Assembly: GCA_963726405.1 (NCBI GenBank)
Contig: CAVSCF010000016.1
Location: 9,330-73,329, forward strand
Length of the DNA: 64,000 nucleotides
Source: JAOUJD01 sp963726405
GTDB taxonomy: Bacteria > Pseudomonadota > Gammaproteobacteria > Burkholderiales > Burkholderiaceae_F
Direction: 5' to 3'
Program-made: the position numbers and the translations under genes
In this document: piece by piece, positions 7,933-17,329 of the stretch
Layout: every line of letters starts with the position of its first letter
How positions within the stretch are numbered: position 1 is the first letter of the stretch
The notes under the pieces: generated by a model
Database searches by the model: none
Seen by the model: only the letters and a program-made list of their open reading frames with translations
What the model was told of the DNA's origin: nothing

Positions 7933-9376
7933 CTAGCGCGCCGCGAGGGCTGCCGTGGCGGCCGGCGCGAGCCTCTCCATCAGCCCGTCCTGCAGCAGGC
8001 CGACACGCAGGCGCCGCGCCAGCAGGTCCTCCGGGCGGCGCGCCTGTTCGCGCTCCACCGCGAGGCGGAAATACGACTGCACGCCCTGCGCGTCCCCGCG
8101 CGCGGCCGATGACTCCGCGGCACGATGCGCGGTTTCGAGCACGGGATCGATCGACAGCCGCAGGTTCTCGGTCGAGCAGGGCCGCTCGTCGAGCAGTCCG
8201 CGGCGCGTCGCCTGCGCGAGCGCATCGAGCGCCATGCGGCGATAGGTGGTCCACTTGCCGCCGGTCACCGTCAGCAGGTTGCCGTGCTCGATCACGATGG
8301 CGTGCTCGCGCGAGATCGTCTTGGTGGCTCCGTGCGCCCCAGGCGAGAACAAGGGGCGCAGGCCGGCGAAGGCCGCAAGCACATCGGAACGCGACGGGCG
8401 GCGCCGACAGGTACCCGCGCGCGGTCTCGAGAATGAACTCGATCTCGCTCTCGGCGGGCTTCGGGTCCCAGGCGGGACCGTCCACGGGAACATCGGTCGT
8501 GCCGACGATCAGTCGGCCGTGCCATGGAATGCCGAACAGGACGCGGCCATCCGGAGTCTTCGGAATCATCAGCCCGCACTCGCCGGGCATGAAGCGCCGG
8601 TCGAGGACGATGTGCGATCCGCGGCTGACCGTCACCAGAGGCGCGGCCTTTTCATCAGCGAGGCGTCGAACCGCGTCGACCCACACGCCCGCCGCGTTGA
8701 ATACCGCCCTGGCGTGAAGCTCGAACTGTTCGCCCGATTCATCGTCCACCGCCACGACGCGCCGGACGCCATCGCCATCGGCTTCGATCTGCTCGACGCG
8801 CACGTAGTTCAGCACCGTCGCGCCCAGGCCGATGGCGGTGCGCATCAGCGCAATGGCCAGGCGGGCATCGTCGAACTGCCCGTCCCAGTAGGCGACGCCG
8901 CCCTTCAGCCCCTCGGTCCGCACACCGGGCAACTGCCGGTGCGTGCTCGCGGTCGACAGCCACTTCGTCGCGCCGATCCCCCGCCGCCCCGCCAGGGCGT
9001 CGTACATCCCCAGTCCGATGCGCATGAACTCGCGCTCGAAGATCCGGTAGCACGGAACGATGAACTCGAGCGGGTGCACGAGCTCGGGCGCGTTGGCAAG
9101 CAGCAGCGCGCGCTCCGCCAGCGCTTCGCGCACGAGTTTCACGTTGCCTTGCGCGAGATAACGGACGCCGCCGTGGACGAGCTTGGTGCTGCGGCTCGAC
9201 GTTCCACTGGAGAAATCACGCGCTTCGATCAGCGCCGTGCGGTAGCCGCGCGACGCGGCATCCACCGCGATGCCGAGTCCGGTGGCGCCGCCGCCGATCA
9301 CGAGCACGTCCCACGGGCGTGCGTCGCGCAGCTGCCCGAGCAGATGGCGCCGCTCGATCACGCCGGGGCCGTTCAT
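7933..9376 (-). pseudogene. glpD: Glycerol-3-phosphate dehydrogenase GlpD, split by one extra base at about 8396-8398
   Basis: FAD-dependent membrane-associated enzyme that oxidises glycerol-3-phosphate to DHAP and feeds the quinone pool. The N-terminus has the dinucleotide-binding motif DVLVIGGGATGLGIAVDAA, then FSSGTSSRSTKLVHGGVRYL and MIPKTPDGRVLFGIPWHG. After GYLSAPP the frame is lost; deleting one base of the GGG run restores SRSDVLAAFAGLRPL and the C-terminal half with VTGGKWTTYRRMA. Corrected length is 480 residues, close to the family. Its ATG overlaps the glpK stop (ATGA), so the two are translationally coupled. The flavin and substrate regions are otherwise intact. Confidence 0.88.
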
Positions 9377-10861
9377 GATGCCCACCTCCTGGAGCGTTCG
9401 ACTGCTCGTCGCCACTGGTCGACCATCGCGTCGCGCCGATCGCCGCTCATCGATGGCTCGAACCGACGCTCGGCCCTCCAGAGCGCCGCGATCTCGTCGG
9501 TTCCGGACCAGAAGCCGGTGGCCAGCCCCGCGAGGTAGGCGGCGCCGAGCGCGGTTGTTTCAGTCACCACGGGTCGGACAACGGGCACGCCCATCACATC
9601 CGCCTGGAACTGCATCAACAGGTTGTTGCGCGCCGCGCCGCCGTCCACCCGCAGTTCGGTGATCGGTTGCGCGGCATCCGCCTGCATCGCCTCGAGCACG
9701 TCGTGGGACTGGAATGCGATCGATTCGAGCGCCGCGCGCGCCACGTGCGCCTTCGATGTGCCGCGCGTCAGGCCGAGGATCGTGCCGCGCGCCTCGGGGT
9801 CCCAGTGCGGCGCGCCGAGGCCGACGAAGGCGGGCACGAGGAACACGCCGCCCGCGTCTGGCACCTGCCGGGCGAGCGCCTCGACGTCATCGGAACTCGC
9901 GAACAGCGACAGGCCATCGCGCAGCCATTGGACGACGGCGCCGGCGACGAACACGCTGCCTTCGAGCATGTAGGCCGGCACGCCGTTGCCGAGGGTCCAG
10001 CCTGCCGTCGACAACAGCCGATTGGCCGACGCCTGCGGCGACGAGCCGACATTCATCAGCATGAAGGCGCCCGTCCCGTACGTGTTCTTGGCCATGCCGG
10101 GAGAAAAGCACGCCTGTCCGAAGGTCGCCGCCTGCTGATCGCCCGCGTTGCCCGCAATCGGAATCGCGCCGCCGAAGAGGGTGGTCACTCCCACCATCGC
10201 GCTCGAGCCCGTCACCCGCGGCAGGACCGCGCGCGGAATGCCGAACAGTTCGAGCAGGTGGTCATCCCAGTCGAGGGAGGCAAGATTGAACAGGAGCGTG
10301 CGCGACGCGTTGCTGACGTCGGTGACGTGCATGCGCGCCGCCCGTCAGGTTCCAGATCAGCCAGCTGTCCACCGTCCCGAACGCGAGTTCGCCGCGCTCG
10401 GCGCGCGCACGCGCCCCCGGCACGTGATCGAGCAGCCAGCCGAGCTTCGTCGCGGAGAAGTACGGATCCAGCACAAGGCCGGTCCTGCTTCGCACCGTCT
10501 CTTCCATCCCGTCGGCGGCCAGTTCCGCGCAGCGTTCGGCGGTTCGACGGTCCTGCCAGACGATCGCGTTGGACAGCGGGGCACCGCTCTGGCGGTCCCA
10601 CAGGACCACGGTCTCCCGCTGGTTGGTCACCCCGATGGCCGCGATGTCGGCCGCCGTCGCGCCGGCCTGGCGGAGCGCCGACTGCGCACATTCCAGTTGC
10701 GTGGACCAGATCTCGGAGGCGTCGTGCTCGACCCAGCCGGGCTGCGGAAAGATCTGCCGAAATTCCTTCTGTGCCGTCGCGATCAACGTCCCACGACGGT
10801 CAAACACGATGGCGCGGGAACTGGTCGTGCCCTGATCCAGCGCCAGCACGTACTTCGACAT
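9373..10861 (-). pseudogene. glpK: Glycerol kinase GlpK, split by one extra base at about 10331-10345
   Basis: Phosphorylates glycerol to glycerol-3-phosphate in the cytosol. The N-terminal part from ATG 10861 shows YVLALDQGTTSSRAIVFD, GVTNQRETVVLWD and GTVDSWLIWNLTGG. The next residues leave frame in a GCGCGCC stretch; removing one base restores MHVTDVSNASRTLLFN and the remaining 300 residues, including GDQQAATFGQ and LRVDGGAARN. Corrected length is about 495 residues, as expected. It is the first gene of a glpK-glpD operon and is divergent from the Bug protein gene. Confidence 0.88.
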
Positions 10862-10965
10862 AGTCCTCTCTGGAGTGCTGTGCCTTTGCTGCGGGCAGCA
10901 TAGACGAACGCCTGCCCCGTAGGCAGACTTGGGCCGACCGAAAGAACAGAACATTGGGAGACATC

Positions 10966-11958
10966 ATGAATCCGAAGCGCCGCGTACTCGCAGCACTGGC
11001 GGCGGCCTGTGCCTTCGCCGCCATCGTTCCGGCCCACGCGCAATCGTGGCCGACCAAGCCGGTTCGTATCGTCGTTCCGTTCCCCGCAGGCGGCACGACC
11101 GACATCGTCGCGCGCTCGATCGGCGCCGAATTGCAGAAGATTTGGGGCCAGTCGGTCATCATCGACAACCGGCCCGGAGCAGGCGGCAACATCGGCGCGG
11201 ACGCGGTCGCCAAGAGCGCACCGGACGGCTACACGCTGCTGATGGGGACGGTCGGCACCCACGCCATCAACAGTTCCTTGTTCGCCCAGAACGGCCAGAA
11301 AATGCCCTTCGATCCGGTGAAGGATTTCGTTCCGGTCACGCTGTGTGCGGCGGTGCCGAACGTGATGGTGATCAATCCCAAGCTGCCGGTGAATTCGGTG
11401 CCCGAGTTCATCCAGTACGCCAAGAACAATCCGGGCAAGGTCAATATGGCGTCGAGCGGCAACGGCACGTCGATCCACCTGACCGGCGAACTGTTCAAGA
11501 CGGTCACCGGCATCTACATGGTTCACCTGCCCTACCGAGGGTCCGCGCCGGCGCTGACCGACCTGATCGCAGGCAACGTCAACGTGATGTTCGACAACCT
11601 GCCCTCGGCGCTTCCCCACATCAAGAGCGGCCGGCTCAAGGCACTGGCGGTCACCTCGAAAAATCCCTCCGCCGCGCTGCCCGGTGTTCCGACGATCGAG
11701 CAGGCGGCCGGCCTCAAGGACTTCGACGCCAGTTCCTGGTTCGGGCTCTTCGCGCCCGCGGGCACGCCGCGCGCCATCGTGGACAAGATCCAGGGCGATG
11801 TGGCCAAGGCGATGTCGGTGCCCGAAGTGCGGGAGCGCTTTGTCTCCCAGGGCGCCGAGCCGGGTGGCAATACGCCGGACCAGTTCAGTGCCTTCATCAA
11901 GGGCGAGATCGAGAAGTGGGCGCGCGTCGTGAAGGTTTCGAATGCGAAGGTGGACTAG
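10966..11958 (+). CDS. Tripartite tricarboxylate transporter receptor (TctC/Bug family) protein
   Basis: Periplasmic solute-binding protein of 330 residues from the ATG at 10966 (MNPKRRVLAALAAACAF), with a signal peptide cleaved near AHAQ. The mature start SWPTKPVRIVVPFPAGGTTDIVAR is diagnostic, as are VIIDNRPGAGGNIGADAVAKS and the P-Y-[KR]-G-like motif HLPYRGSAPALTDLIAG. No tctA or tctB membrane genes are adjacent, so it is an orphan receptor as is common in Burkholderiales. The ligand, usually a carboxylate, cannot be told. Confidence 0.92.
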   Translation: MNPKRRVLAALAAACAFAAIVPAHAQSWPTKPVRIVVPFPAGGTTDIVARSIGAELQKIWGQSVIIDNRPGAGGNIGADAVAKSAPDGYTLLMGTVGTHAINSSLFAQNGQKMPFDPVKDFVPVTLCAAVPNVMVINPKLPVNSVPEFIQYAKNNPGKVNMASSGNGTSIHLTGELFKTVTGIYMVHLPYRGSAPALTDLIAGNVNVMFDNLPSALPHIKSGRLKALAVTSKNPSAALPGVPTIEQAAGLKDFDASSWFGLFAPAGTPRAIVDKIQGDVAKAMSVPEVRERFVSQGAEPGGNTPDQFSAFIKGEIEKWARVVKVSNAKVD

Positions 11959-12028
11959 CGGCTAAGCCGCAGATGCTTCCCGCGCGGCGGCGAGGACTCC
12001 ACTGGAGACGATCGGGGCGGGCGGCGCG

Positions 12029-12787
12029 ATGAACGCAACCCATTACCGCGGTACCGTCATCGAAGCGGTGATCGCGCGGTTGCTGCCGATCAGTGCCGTA
12101 CGCGCGTGCTTCGAGGGCGGCTCGGCCGCGACCGGCCGGCTCGACGACTACTCGGACATCGACCTGGTCATCGTCGCGCCGCTCGATGTCGCGGACGAAG
12201 CGTTCGACGCCGTGGAAGCCGCCCTGGCACCGCACCGCATCTCGCACGTGTGGCGCGTCGATCCGCCGCCCTTTCCCGATACGGCGCAGCGCTTCTACTT
12301 CCTTGCCGATGCGCCGCGGTTCTTCGCGGTCGACTGCGTCGTCGTGGCCGAAGCGGCGGCCGTGCAGTTCCTCGAACTCGAGAGGCATGGCACGCCGCTG
12401 GTGTACTTCGACCGCACCGCGAAGATCCGCGCCCGCCCGGCCGATCGTTCCGCCCTCGCGGAGCGCCGCGCGCGTCGCTGGAAGCAGTTGCAGGGCGCCG
12501 TGCCGCTCTACGCGATGCTCGTCGAGAAGGAACTTGCGCGTGGCCGGCCGCTGGAGGCCCTGGGGTTCTACCAGGCGCTCCTGCGCGCGCTGCTGGAGGT
12601 GCTCGGCATGGCCCATCGCCCCGACCGGTTCGACTTCGGCTGGCGCTACGTCGAGACGCAGCTACCGGAAGAAGAGCTCCAGCAGTTGGCGCGCTTTGCG
12701 TTCGTCGGCGATCCGGAAGCGCTTCGCGAGCGCGCGCCGGAACTCGCGGCCGAACTGCTGCAGCGCCTGCGCGGCAGCGCCCCCTGA
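12029..12787 (+). CDS. Nucleotidyltransferase-domain protein
   Basis: A 252-residue cytosolic protein with the polymerase-beta-type nucleotidyltransferase motif GGSAATGRLDDYSDIDLVIV: Gly31-Ser32 followed by Asp43-x-Asp45, the metal-binding pair. The C-terminal half is helical and rich in Leu, Glu and Arg, as in kanamycin-nucleotidyltransferase-like proteins. No resistance function can be claimed, because the rest does not match a known aminoglycoside enzyme by eye. It could be an independently expressed transferase. It converges on the depolymerase-like gene with an 11-base gap. Confidence 0.65.
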   Translation: MNATHYRGTVIEAVIARLLPISAVRACFEGGSAATGRLDDYSDIDLVIVAPLDVADEAFDAVEAALAPHRISHVWRVDPPPFPDTAQRFYFLADAPRFFAVDCVVVAEAAAVQFLELERHGTPLVYFDRTAKIRARPADRSALAERRARRWKQLQGAVPLYAMLVEKELARGRPLEALGFYQALLRALLEVLGMAHRPDRFDFGWRYVETQLPEEELQQLARFAFVGDPEALRERAPELAAELLQRLRGSAP

Positions 12788-12798
12788 AGAGAACGCCG

Positions 12799-13812
12799 TC
12801 AGCGCGGCTGGCCGAGGCGCGCGACCATGGCGACGACGGTCGCGATCTGCACGCCGCTCTTCGTCGCGTAGTCGGTGCCCGTGTAGCCCCACCAGTCCCA
12901 GCAGCCGCGCGGGTTGAACGGCTGCCACCACGCGTAGAACGAAGGCTCGCTCGGCCGCACCTGCGGATACAGCACGATGAGATCGTGCGCTTCAGCCCAG
13001 GCGTTGTAACCGGCATGACGCGCAAAGACGTCGCCGACCTGCGCGGCACCCTGCCGGCACCCGTGCAACGCGACGTGCACGCGACAGCGGCGACCCGTGC
13101 ACTGCTCGGGAACGTAGACGTACCCGACCGCGTCGAGCGAGGCCGTCCCCCACAGGCGCCGTAGCATCGGCACGAACTCGTTCTGGTCGAATGTCAGCAG
13201 GCGTCCCTTGGTGCTCGCGACCGGCGCGACAGACGGCAGCAGGTGAGCCAGCATGGACTCGACCGAAGCGGCACCGCAATCGTTCAGGAAAGGCGGCGCG
13301 CTGAGTCCGCACGCCACGCCGAAGCCACTGGTCGGAAGGCCGTGGCCCAGGCCGGGCTGCACGGCGTACACCGCCCCGGCGCCGTTGTACGCGGCGAAGA
13401 ACCGCGACGTGGCATGGACCACCGGCTCGGCAACCACCGGGTCGGCCGCTCCGGCCAGCACCCACGACCGGGTCCGCTTCAGGTTGTCGACGGGATCGAC
13501 CAGCGTCAGGGCAGCCAGTCGCTCCGCTTCGCGGCGTGAAGCGGCCGGGTCCGGCGCGCCTTTCATGCATTCGCCCTCGGCGCGCCGCGGATCGATGCCG
13601 ACGCAGTAATACGGGCCGCCAGCGAACACGCCTACGCCGCGCACGACGCGCGAATGGGCCACCGCGATCTGGCTCGCCATGTACCCGCCGGACGACAGCC
13701 CGGACACCGTCCACTCGTCAGTGAGCGCGTGCAGACGCGGCAATTTATCGGCGGCCGCCAGCGGTCCGCAGAAGAGTCCGATAATCGCTGCCGTCCATCG
13801 CCTGACTGCCAT
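12799..13812 (-). CDS. Secreted poly(3-hydroxybutyrate)-depolymerase-like hydrolase
   Basis: At 337 residues it starts at ATG 13812, preceded by GGAGGGCGAC, with a signal peptide (MAVRRWTAAIIGLFCGPLAAA). The lipase box is GLSSG (nucleophile Ser40) within WTVSGLSSGGYMASQIAVAHS. Later motifs are VALHGCRQG (a PHB-depolymerase-type oxyanion segment) and a late WGYTGTDYATKSG. Cys residues suggest disulfides and a periplasmic or extracellular location. Substrate is inferred: short-chain polyhydroxyalkanoate or a related ester. Its start codon overlaps that of the divergent YjdF-like gene by two bases. Confidence 0.75.
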   Translation of the reverse strand: MAVRRWTAAIIGLFCGPLAAADKLPRLHALTDEWTVSGLSSGGYMASQIAVAHSRVVRGVGVFAGGPYYCVGIDPRRAEGECMKGAPDPAASRREAERLAALTLVDPVDNLKRTRSWVLAGAADPVVAEPVVHATSRFFAAYNGAGAVYAVQPGLGHGLPTSGFGVACGLSAPPFLNDCGAASVESMLAHLLPSVAPVASTKGRLLTFDQNEFVPMLRRLWGTASLDAVGYVYVPEQCTGRRCRVHVALHGCRQGAAQVGDVFARHAGYNAWAEAHDLIVLYPQVRPSEPSFYAWWQPFNPRGCWDWWGYTGTDYATKSGVQIATVVAMVARLGQPR

Positions 13813-14467
13813 GTCGCCCTCCAACGATCGCCTGCCGCTGCTCCTGACCTTGCTCGGCGGAACCATCATCGCACTGGTGGTTTCGGGATGGCAGCCATAC
13901 GACCGGTTGACATGGCTGATGGAAGTCGCGCCCGTGCTGATCGCCGTGCCGCTGCTGATCGGAACGCGCGAACGCTATCCGCTGACGACCCTGCTCTACG
14001 TGCTGATCTTCCTGCACGCCCTGGTCCTGATCGGCGGCGGCGCGTACTCCTACGCCCGCGTGCCAGTCGGCTTCTGGGTGCAGGAATGGCTGGGCCTGGC
14101 GCGCAACCCGTACGACAAGCTCGGCCATTTCATGCAGGGCTTCGTCCCGGCGCTGGTCGCCCGGGAGATCCTGCTGCGCGGCGGGTTCGTCCGCGGGGTG
14201 CGGATGACGGCGTTCCTGTGCGTCTGCGTCGCAATGGCGATCAGCGCAGTCTACGAACTGATCGAATGGTGGGCCGCGCTCGCGCTCGGCCAGGGCGCCG
14301 ACGAATTCCTCGGCACGCAGGGCGACCCCTGGGACACGCAGTCGGACATGTTCCTCGCGCTGATCGGTTCGACTGTCGCGATGACGACACTCGGCCGCAT
14401 CCACGACCGCCAGCTGCGGGACCTGGGCACGAATTCCGCTCTTGGTCCGGCCGCCGCTGTCGAATAG
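13811..14467 (+). CDS. YjdF/DUF2238-type inner membrane protein
   Basis: A 218-residue protein with about six predicted transmembrane helices. The family pattern is GFWVQEWLGLARNPYDKLGHFMQGFVPALVAREIL, containing Asp-Lys-x2-His-Phe, and later AVYELIEWWAALALG with QGDPWDTQSDMFLALIGS. Function is unknown for the family. The start at 13811 shares two bases with the opposite start of the hydrolase gene and has no clear ribosome-binding site. An in-frame upstream extension to 13679 would lie entirely inside the opposite gene, so it is rejected. Confidence 0.8.
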   Translation: MSPSNDRLPLLLTLLGGTIIALVVSGWQPYDRLTWLMEVAPVLIAVPLLIGTRERYPLTTLLYVLIFLHALVLIGGGAYSYARVPVGFWVQEWLGLARNPYDKLGHFMQGFVPALVAREILLRGGFVRGVRMTAFLCVCVAMAISAVYELIEWWAALALGQGADEFLGTQGDPWDTQSDMFLALIGSTVAMTTLGRIHDRQLRDLGTNSALGPAAAVE

Positions 14468-14568
14468 TCGGCATCCATACAACGTAATCCGCCGTTCGGC
14501 GGGTGCGTTCGTCGGCCCACAATGGCGTTGTCACAAAACGAAGTGATACTGCCGCCAGGAGGCGACAA

Positions 14569-14871
14569 ATGCGCATGCGTGTGTCTGAAAGGCAGAACGA
14601 AGTCCGGATCGAACTGAGCCGCGTGGCGGGTCGGCAGGACAGCGTGCTGGCCGCTCTGACCGCGTGCCGCAAGTCGTGCAGCTGCATTGGCGGTCTCGGT
14701 GCGTCGAGCGCCGCGCTCTCGGTCCGGGCCCGCGGCGACGAACTGCAGGTGCGGTTGCGGCCGGTCGAAGGGCAGCAGCTCGACGTCAGCGAGATCTACC
14801 GCTGCCTGCGACGTACCCTGGTCGAGCACGCGCCTCCGGTGGTCACCGCGCCCGCCGACCTCGCCGTCTAG
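14569..14871 (+). CDS. Small hypothetical protein with a CxxxCxC motif
   Basis: A 100-residue product from the ATG at 14569, chosen because AGGAGG ends 6 bases upstream. The N-terminus is basic (MRMRVSERQNEVRIELSR). It is followed by ALTACRKSCSCIGGLGA, with three cysteines in a row that could hold metal or form disulfides, and an amphipathic helix at the C-terminus. There is no signal peptide. I do not recognise the family. It stands alone between the YjdF-like gene and a convergent Arg/Pro-rich gene. Confidence 0.55.
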   Translation: MRMRVSERQNEVRIELSRVAGRQDSVLAALTACRKSCSCIGGLGASSAALSVRARGDELQVRLRPVEGQQLDVSEIYRCLRRTLVEHAPPVVTAPADLAV

Positions 14872-15020
14872 AGGTTCAGCTCGGCTCTGACGTTGGCGAG
14901 CTTCGCCGCTTGGCGGCAGCCCCGCACTCCAGGTCTTTAGCTCGGCCCCTCCGGGCTGACCCGCAGGCCATACAGCGAAACATCCGGCCGGTCCTTGCGG
15001 ACGCGTAGCCCGCCCGCCGA
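14872..15020. other. Intergenic, nothing recognised
   Basis: A GC-rich convergent spacer of 149 bases between two unknown genes. I see no convincing terminator, repeat or RNA in it. Confidence 0.4.
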
Positions 15021-15455
15021 TTACTCTGCCTTGAATCGCGGCGTGCGCGGTGCGCGCGGAGCCGACGGCCCGCGACGCTCCTGCGGCCGATCCCCGCGCG
15101 GCGGGCCGCGGCGATCGCCAAACGCCGGCGCGGGCCGGTCGCGATTGAACGCCGGCCGGCTGCCGCCGAACCGCGCGAGTCGCATCACGATGCGCAGTGC
15201 CTCGTTGACGGTCTCCGAATCGCGGAATACGCGCGCGACATCCGGATCGAGCGTGATGACCGCCGAGCGTGCCGCCGGCCGCCGCTCGCCCTCGCCTTCG
15301 CTGCGGTCGAAGCCTGCCGCGCGTGGCGCACGCGCCGGGCGTTCCGCCTTCGAAAAGGGATCGGTGAACTTGCGCTCCTGTGCGGCCCGCGCCCGCGGAC
15401 CGGTGCGCGTGCTGGTCGACTCGGTCGGGCGGGGGCGCTTCTCGAATTTCTTCAT
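15021..15455 (-). CDS. Arg/Pro-rich hypothetical protein with a short conserved-looking core
   Basis: A 144-residue, very basic and mostly disordered protein. Its ends are low-complexity Arg, Pro, Gly and Ala (GDRRGPPRGDRPQERRG; PRAPRTPRF). The middle, residues about 66-97 (VITLDPDVARVFRDSETVNE...), is predicted to fold as strand-helix and looks like a small DNA- or RNA-associated core. The highly charged composition fits nucleic-acid binding, but this is inference. It lies downstream of fadD on the same strand, beyond the fadD terminator. An AGGAGCAGCC site precedes the ATG. Confidence 0.6.
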   Translation of the reverse strand: MKKFEKRPRPTESTSTRTGPRARAAQERKFTDPFSKAERPARAPRAAGFDRSEGEGERRPAARSAVITLDPDVARVFRDSETVNEALRIVMRLARFGGSRPAFNRDRPAPAFGDRRGPPRGDRPQERRGPSAPRAPRTPRFKAE

Positions 15456-15489
15456 GGCTGCTCCTCACTGCGCCGCCGTGCGGTGCAGA

Positions 15490-15517
15490 AATAAGAAAGG
15501 CCGCACGCGGCGGCCTT
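15490..15517 (-). terminator. Rho-independent terminator after fadD
   Basis: The stem AAGGCCGC/GCGGCCTT, with a five-base loop, is followed on the minus strand by TTCTTAT. It begins 20 bases beyond the fadD stop. Confidence 0.7.
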
Positions 15518-15536
15518 CCGGGTTGCGGCCCGCAGT

Positions 15537-17219
15537 TTAGGCCGCTTTCTTCTCGTCCCGCAGTTCGCGCCGCAGGATCTTGCCGACGTTGGTCTTCGGC
15601 AGGTCGGCCCGGAACTCGATGTACTTCGGCTTCTTGTAGCCGGTCAGTTGTTCCTTGCAGAACTCCATCAGTTCCTTCTCGGTCAGCGCGGGGTCCTTCT
15701 TCACGACGAACAGCTTCACCGCTTCGCCGGAGTTGTCGTCCGGCACGCCGACCACGGCGCACTCCAGAACGCCCGGATGCGACGCGACCACGCCCTCGAC
15801 TTCGTTCGGGTACACGTTGAAGCCCGAGACCAGGATCATGTCCTTCTTGCGGTCGACGATCTTGGTATAGCCCTCGGCATCCATGATGCCGACGTCACCG
15901 CTGCGGAAGAAACCGTCGGCGGTCATCACCTTCGCCGTCTCGTCCGGCCGGTTCCAGTAGCCCGCCATCACCTGCGGCCCGCGGATGGCGATCTCCCCGA
16001 CCGAGCCGACCGGCAGCGCGTTGCCGTCGTCGTCGAGGATCGCGATCTCCGTCGACGGCACCGGCAGGCCGATGGTGCCCGTGAACTTGTCGGTGTCCGT
16101 CCGGTTCGCCGTGGCCACCGGGGAGGTTTCGGACAGGCCGTAACCTTCGGCGATCGGGCATCCCGTGACCTTGAGCCACCGCTCTGCGACGGCCTGTTGC
16201 ACGGCCATGCCACCGCCGGCCGAGAGGATCAGCCGGGAGAAGTTGAGCTTCTTGAACTCCTCGTTGTTCAGCAGGCCGTTGAAGAGCGTGTTGACGGCGG
16301 GGAAGACGTGGAAGGTGTGCTTCGACAGTTCCTTCACGAAGCCTGGAATGTCGCGCGGGTTGGCGATCAGCACGCACTTGCCACCGATCCGCATCGACAT
16401 CATCGCGCAGACCGTCAGCGCGAAGATGTGATACAGCGGCAGCGCCGTGATCGTGACCGGGTTCTCGCCCGGCTTCAGCTTGGAAAGCGCGGGCTGGTAC
16501 CAGGCCTCCGACTGCAGCATGTTGGCGATGATGTTCCTGTGCGTCAGCGTCGCGCCCTTCGACACGCCGGTCGTGCCGCCCGTGTATTGCAGGAAGGCGA
16601 CGTCGTTGTGGCCGACATCGACCGGCTTGAGGTTCTGCTTGAGCCCGTCGGCCAGCATCTCGCTCCACCGGACCGCGTTGGGCAGCGAGTATTCCGGCAC
16701 CATCTTCTTGACGTTGCGCACGACGAAGTTGACGAGCAGGCCCTTCAGGAAGCCGAGCGTGTCGCCCATCGCACACACCACCGCGACCTTCGTCGGCACC
16801 TTGTCGGCGACATCCTGGAACACGTGGGCGAAGTTCTCGAGGATGAAGATCGCCTCGGCGCCCGAGTCCTTCAACTGGTGCTCAAGCTCGCGGGGCGTGT
16901 ACAGCGGGTTGACGTTGACCACCGTGCACCCCGCCCGAAGGATGCCGGCGAGCGCGATCGGGTACTGCATCACGTTGGGCATCATGATCGCGACCCGCTT
17001 GCCCTTGCCGAAGCCGCGACTCTGCAGCCAGGCGGCAACGGCCGAGGAGTACTGGTCGAGTTGCCGGTAGGTCAGCTGCGCCCCCATGAAATCGTACGCG
17101 GCCTGCGTGCCGTGCTTGCGGAAGGCCTCTTCGATCAACTGCACCAGTGATTTGTACTGGTTGCAGTCGATGTCGGCAGGCACCCCTTTCGGATAGTTCT
17201 TGAGCCAGAACCGATCCAT
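15537..17219 (-). CDS. fadD: Long-chain fatty acid-CoA ligase FadD
   Basis: Activates fatty acids to acyl-CoA via an acyl-adenylate at the inner membrane, feeding beta-oxidation. The product is 560 residues from ATG 17219 (MDRFWLKNYPKGVPADI), preceded by AGGAGAAAGAC; the frame is open 37 codons further upstream but without a better start. Motifs are the AMP-binding P-loop YTGGTTGVSKGATLTHRN (about residue 209), YGLSETSPV, and the hinge/linker region GDVGIMDAEGYTKIVDRKKDMI. The C-terminal catalytic Lys lies in NVGKILRREL. All key motifs are present. It is the last gene of a co-directional group and is followed by a terminator. Confidence 0.95.
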   Translation of the reverse strand: MDRFWLKNYPKGVPADIDCNQYKSLVQLIEEAFRKHGTQAAYDFMGAQLTYRQLDQYSSAVAAWLQSRGFGKGKRVAIMMPNVMQYPIALAGILRAGCTVVNVNPLYTPRELEHQLKDSGAEAIFILENFAHVFQDVADKVPTKVAVVCAMGDTLGFLKGLLVNFVVRNVKKMVPEYSLPNAVRWSEMLADGLKQNLKPVDVGHNDVAFLQYTGGTTGVSKGATLTHRNIIANMLQSEAWYQPALSKLKPGENPVTITALPLYHIFALTVCAMMSMRIGGKCVLIANPRDIPGFVKELSKHTFHVFPAVNTLFNGLLNNEEFKKLNFSRLILSAGGGMAVQQAVAERWLKVTGCPIAEGYGLSETSPVATANRTDTDKFTGTIGLPVPSTEIAILDDDGNALPVGSVGEIAIRGPQVMAGYWNRPDETAKVMTADGFFRSGDVGIMDAEGYTKIVDRKKDMILVSGFNVYPNEVEGVVASHPGVLECAVVGVPDDNSGEAVKLFVVKKDPALTEKELMEFCKEQLTGYKKPKYIEFRADLPKTNVGKILRRELRDEKKAA

Positions 17220-17329
17220 GTCTTTCTCCTTGGCTGTCTTTTCGTTTTTTGGATGTGAGGCGGATTCGATGCGAGGCAGCGGTGCACTCGGCACAGCCGA
17301 TGATGATAGCCCGCCTCCTCGGCGGGGCA

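Noticed and set aside
12029..12787. Antibiotic resistance by an aminoglycoside nucleotidyltransferase
   Set aside because: Only the general nucleotidyltransferase motif is seen; nothing else matches a known resistance enzyme.
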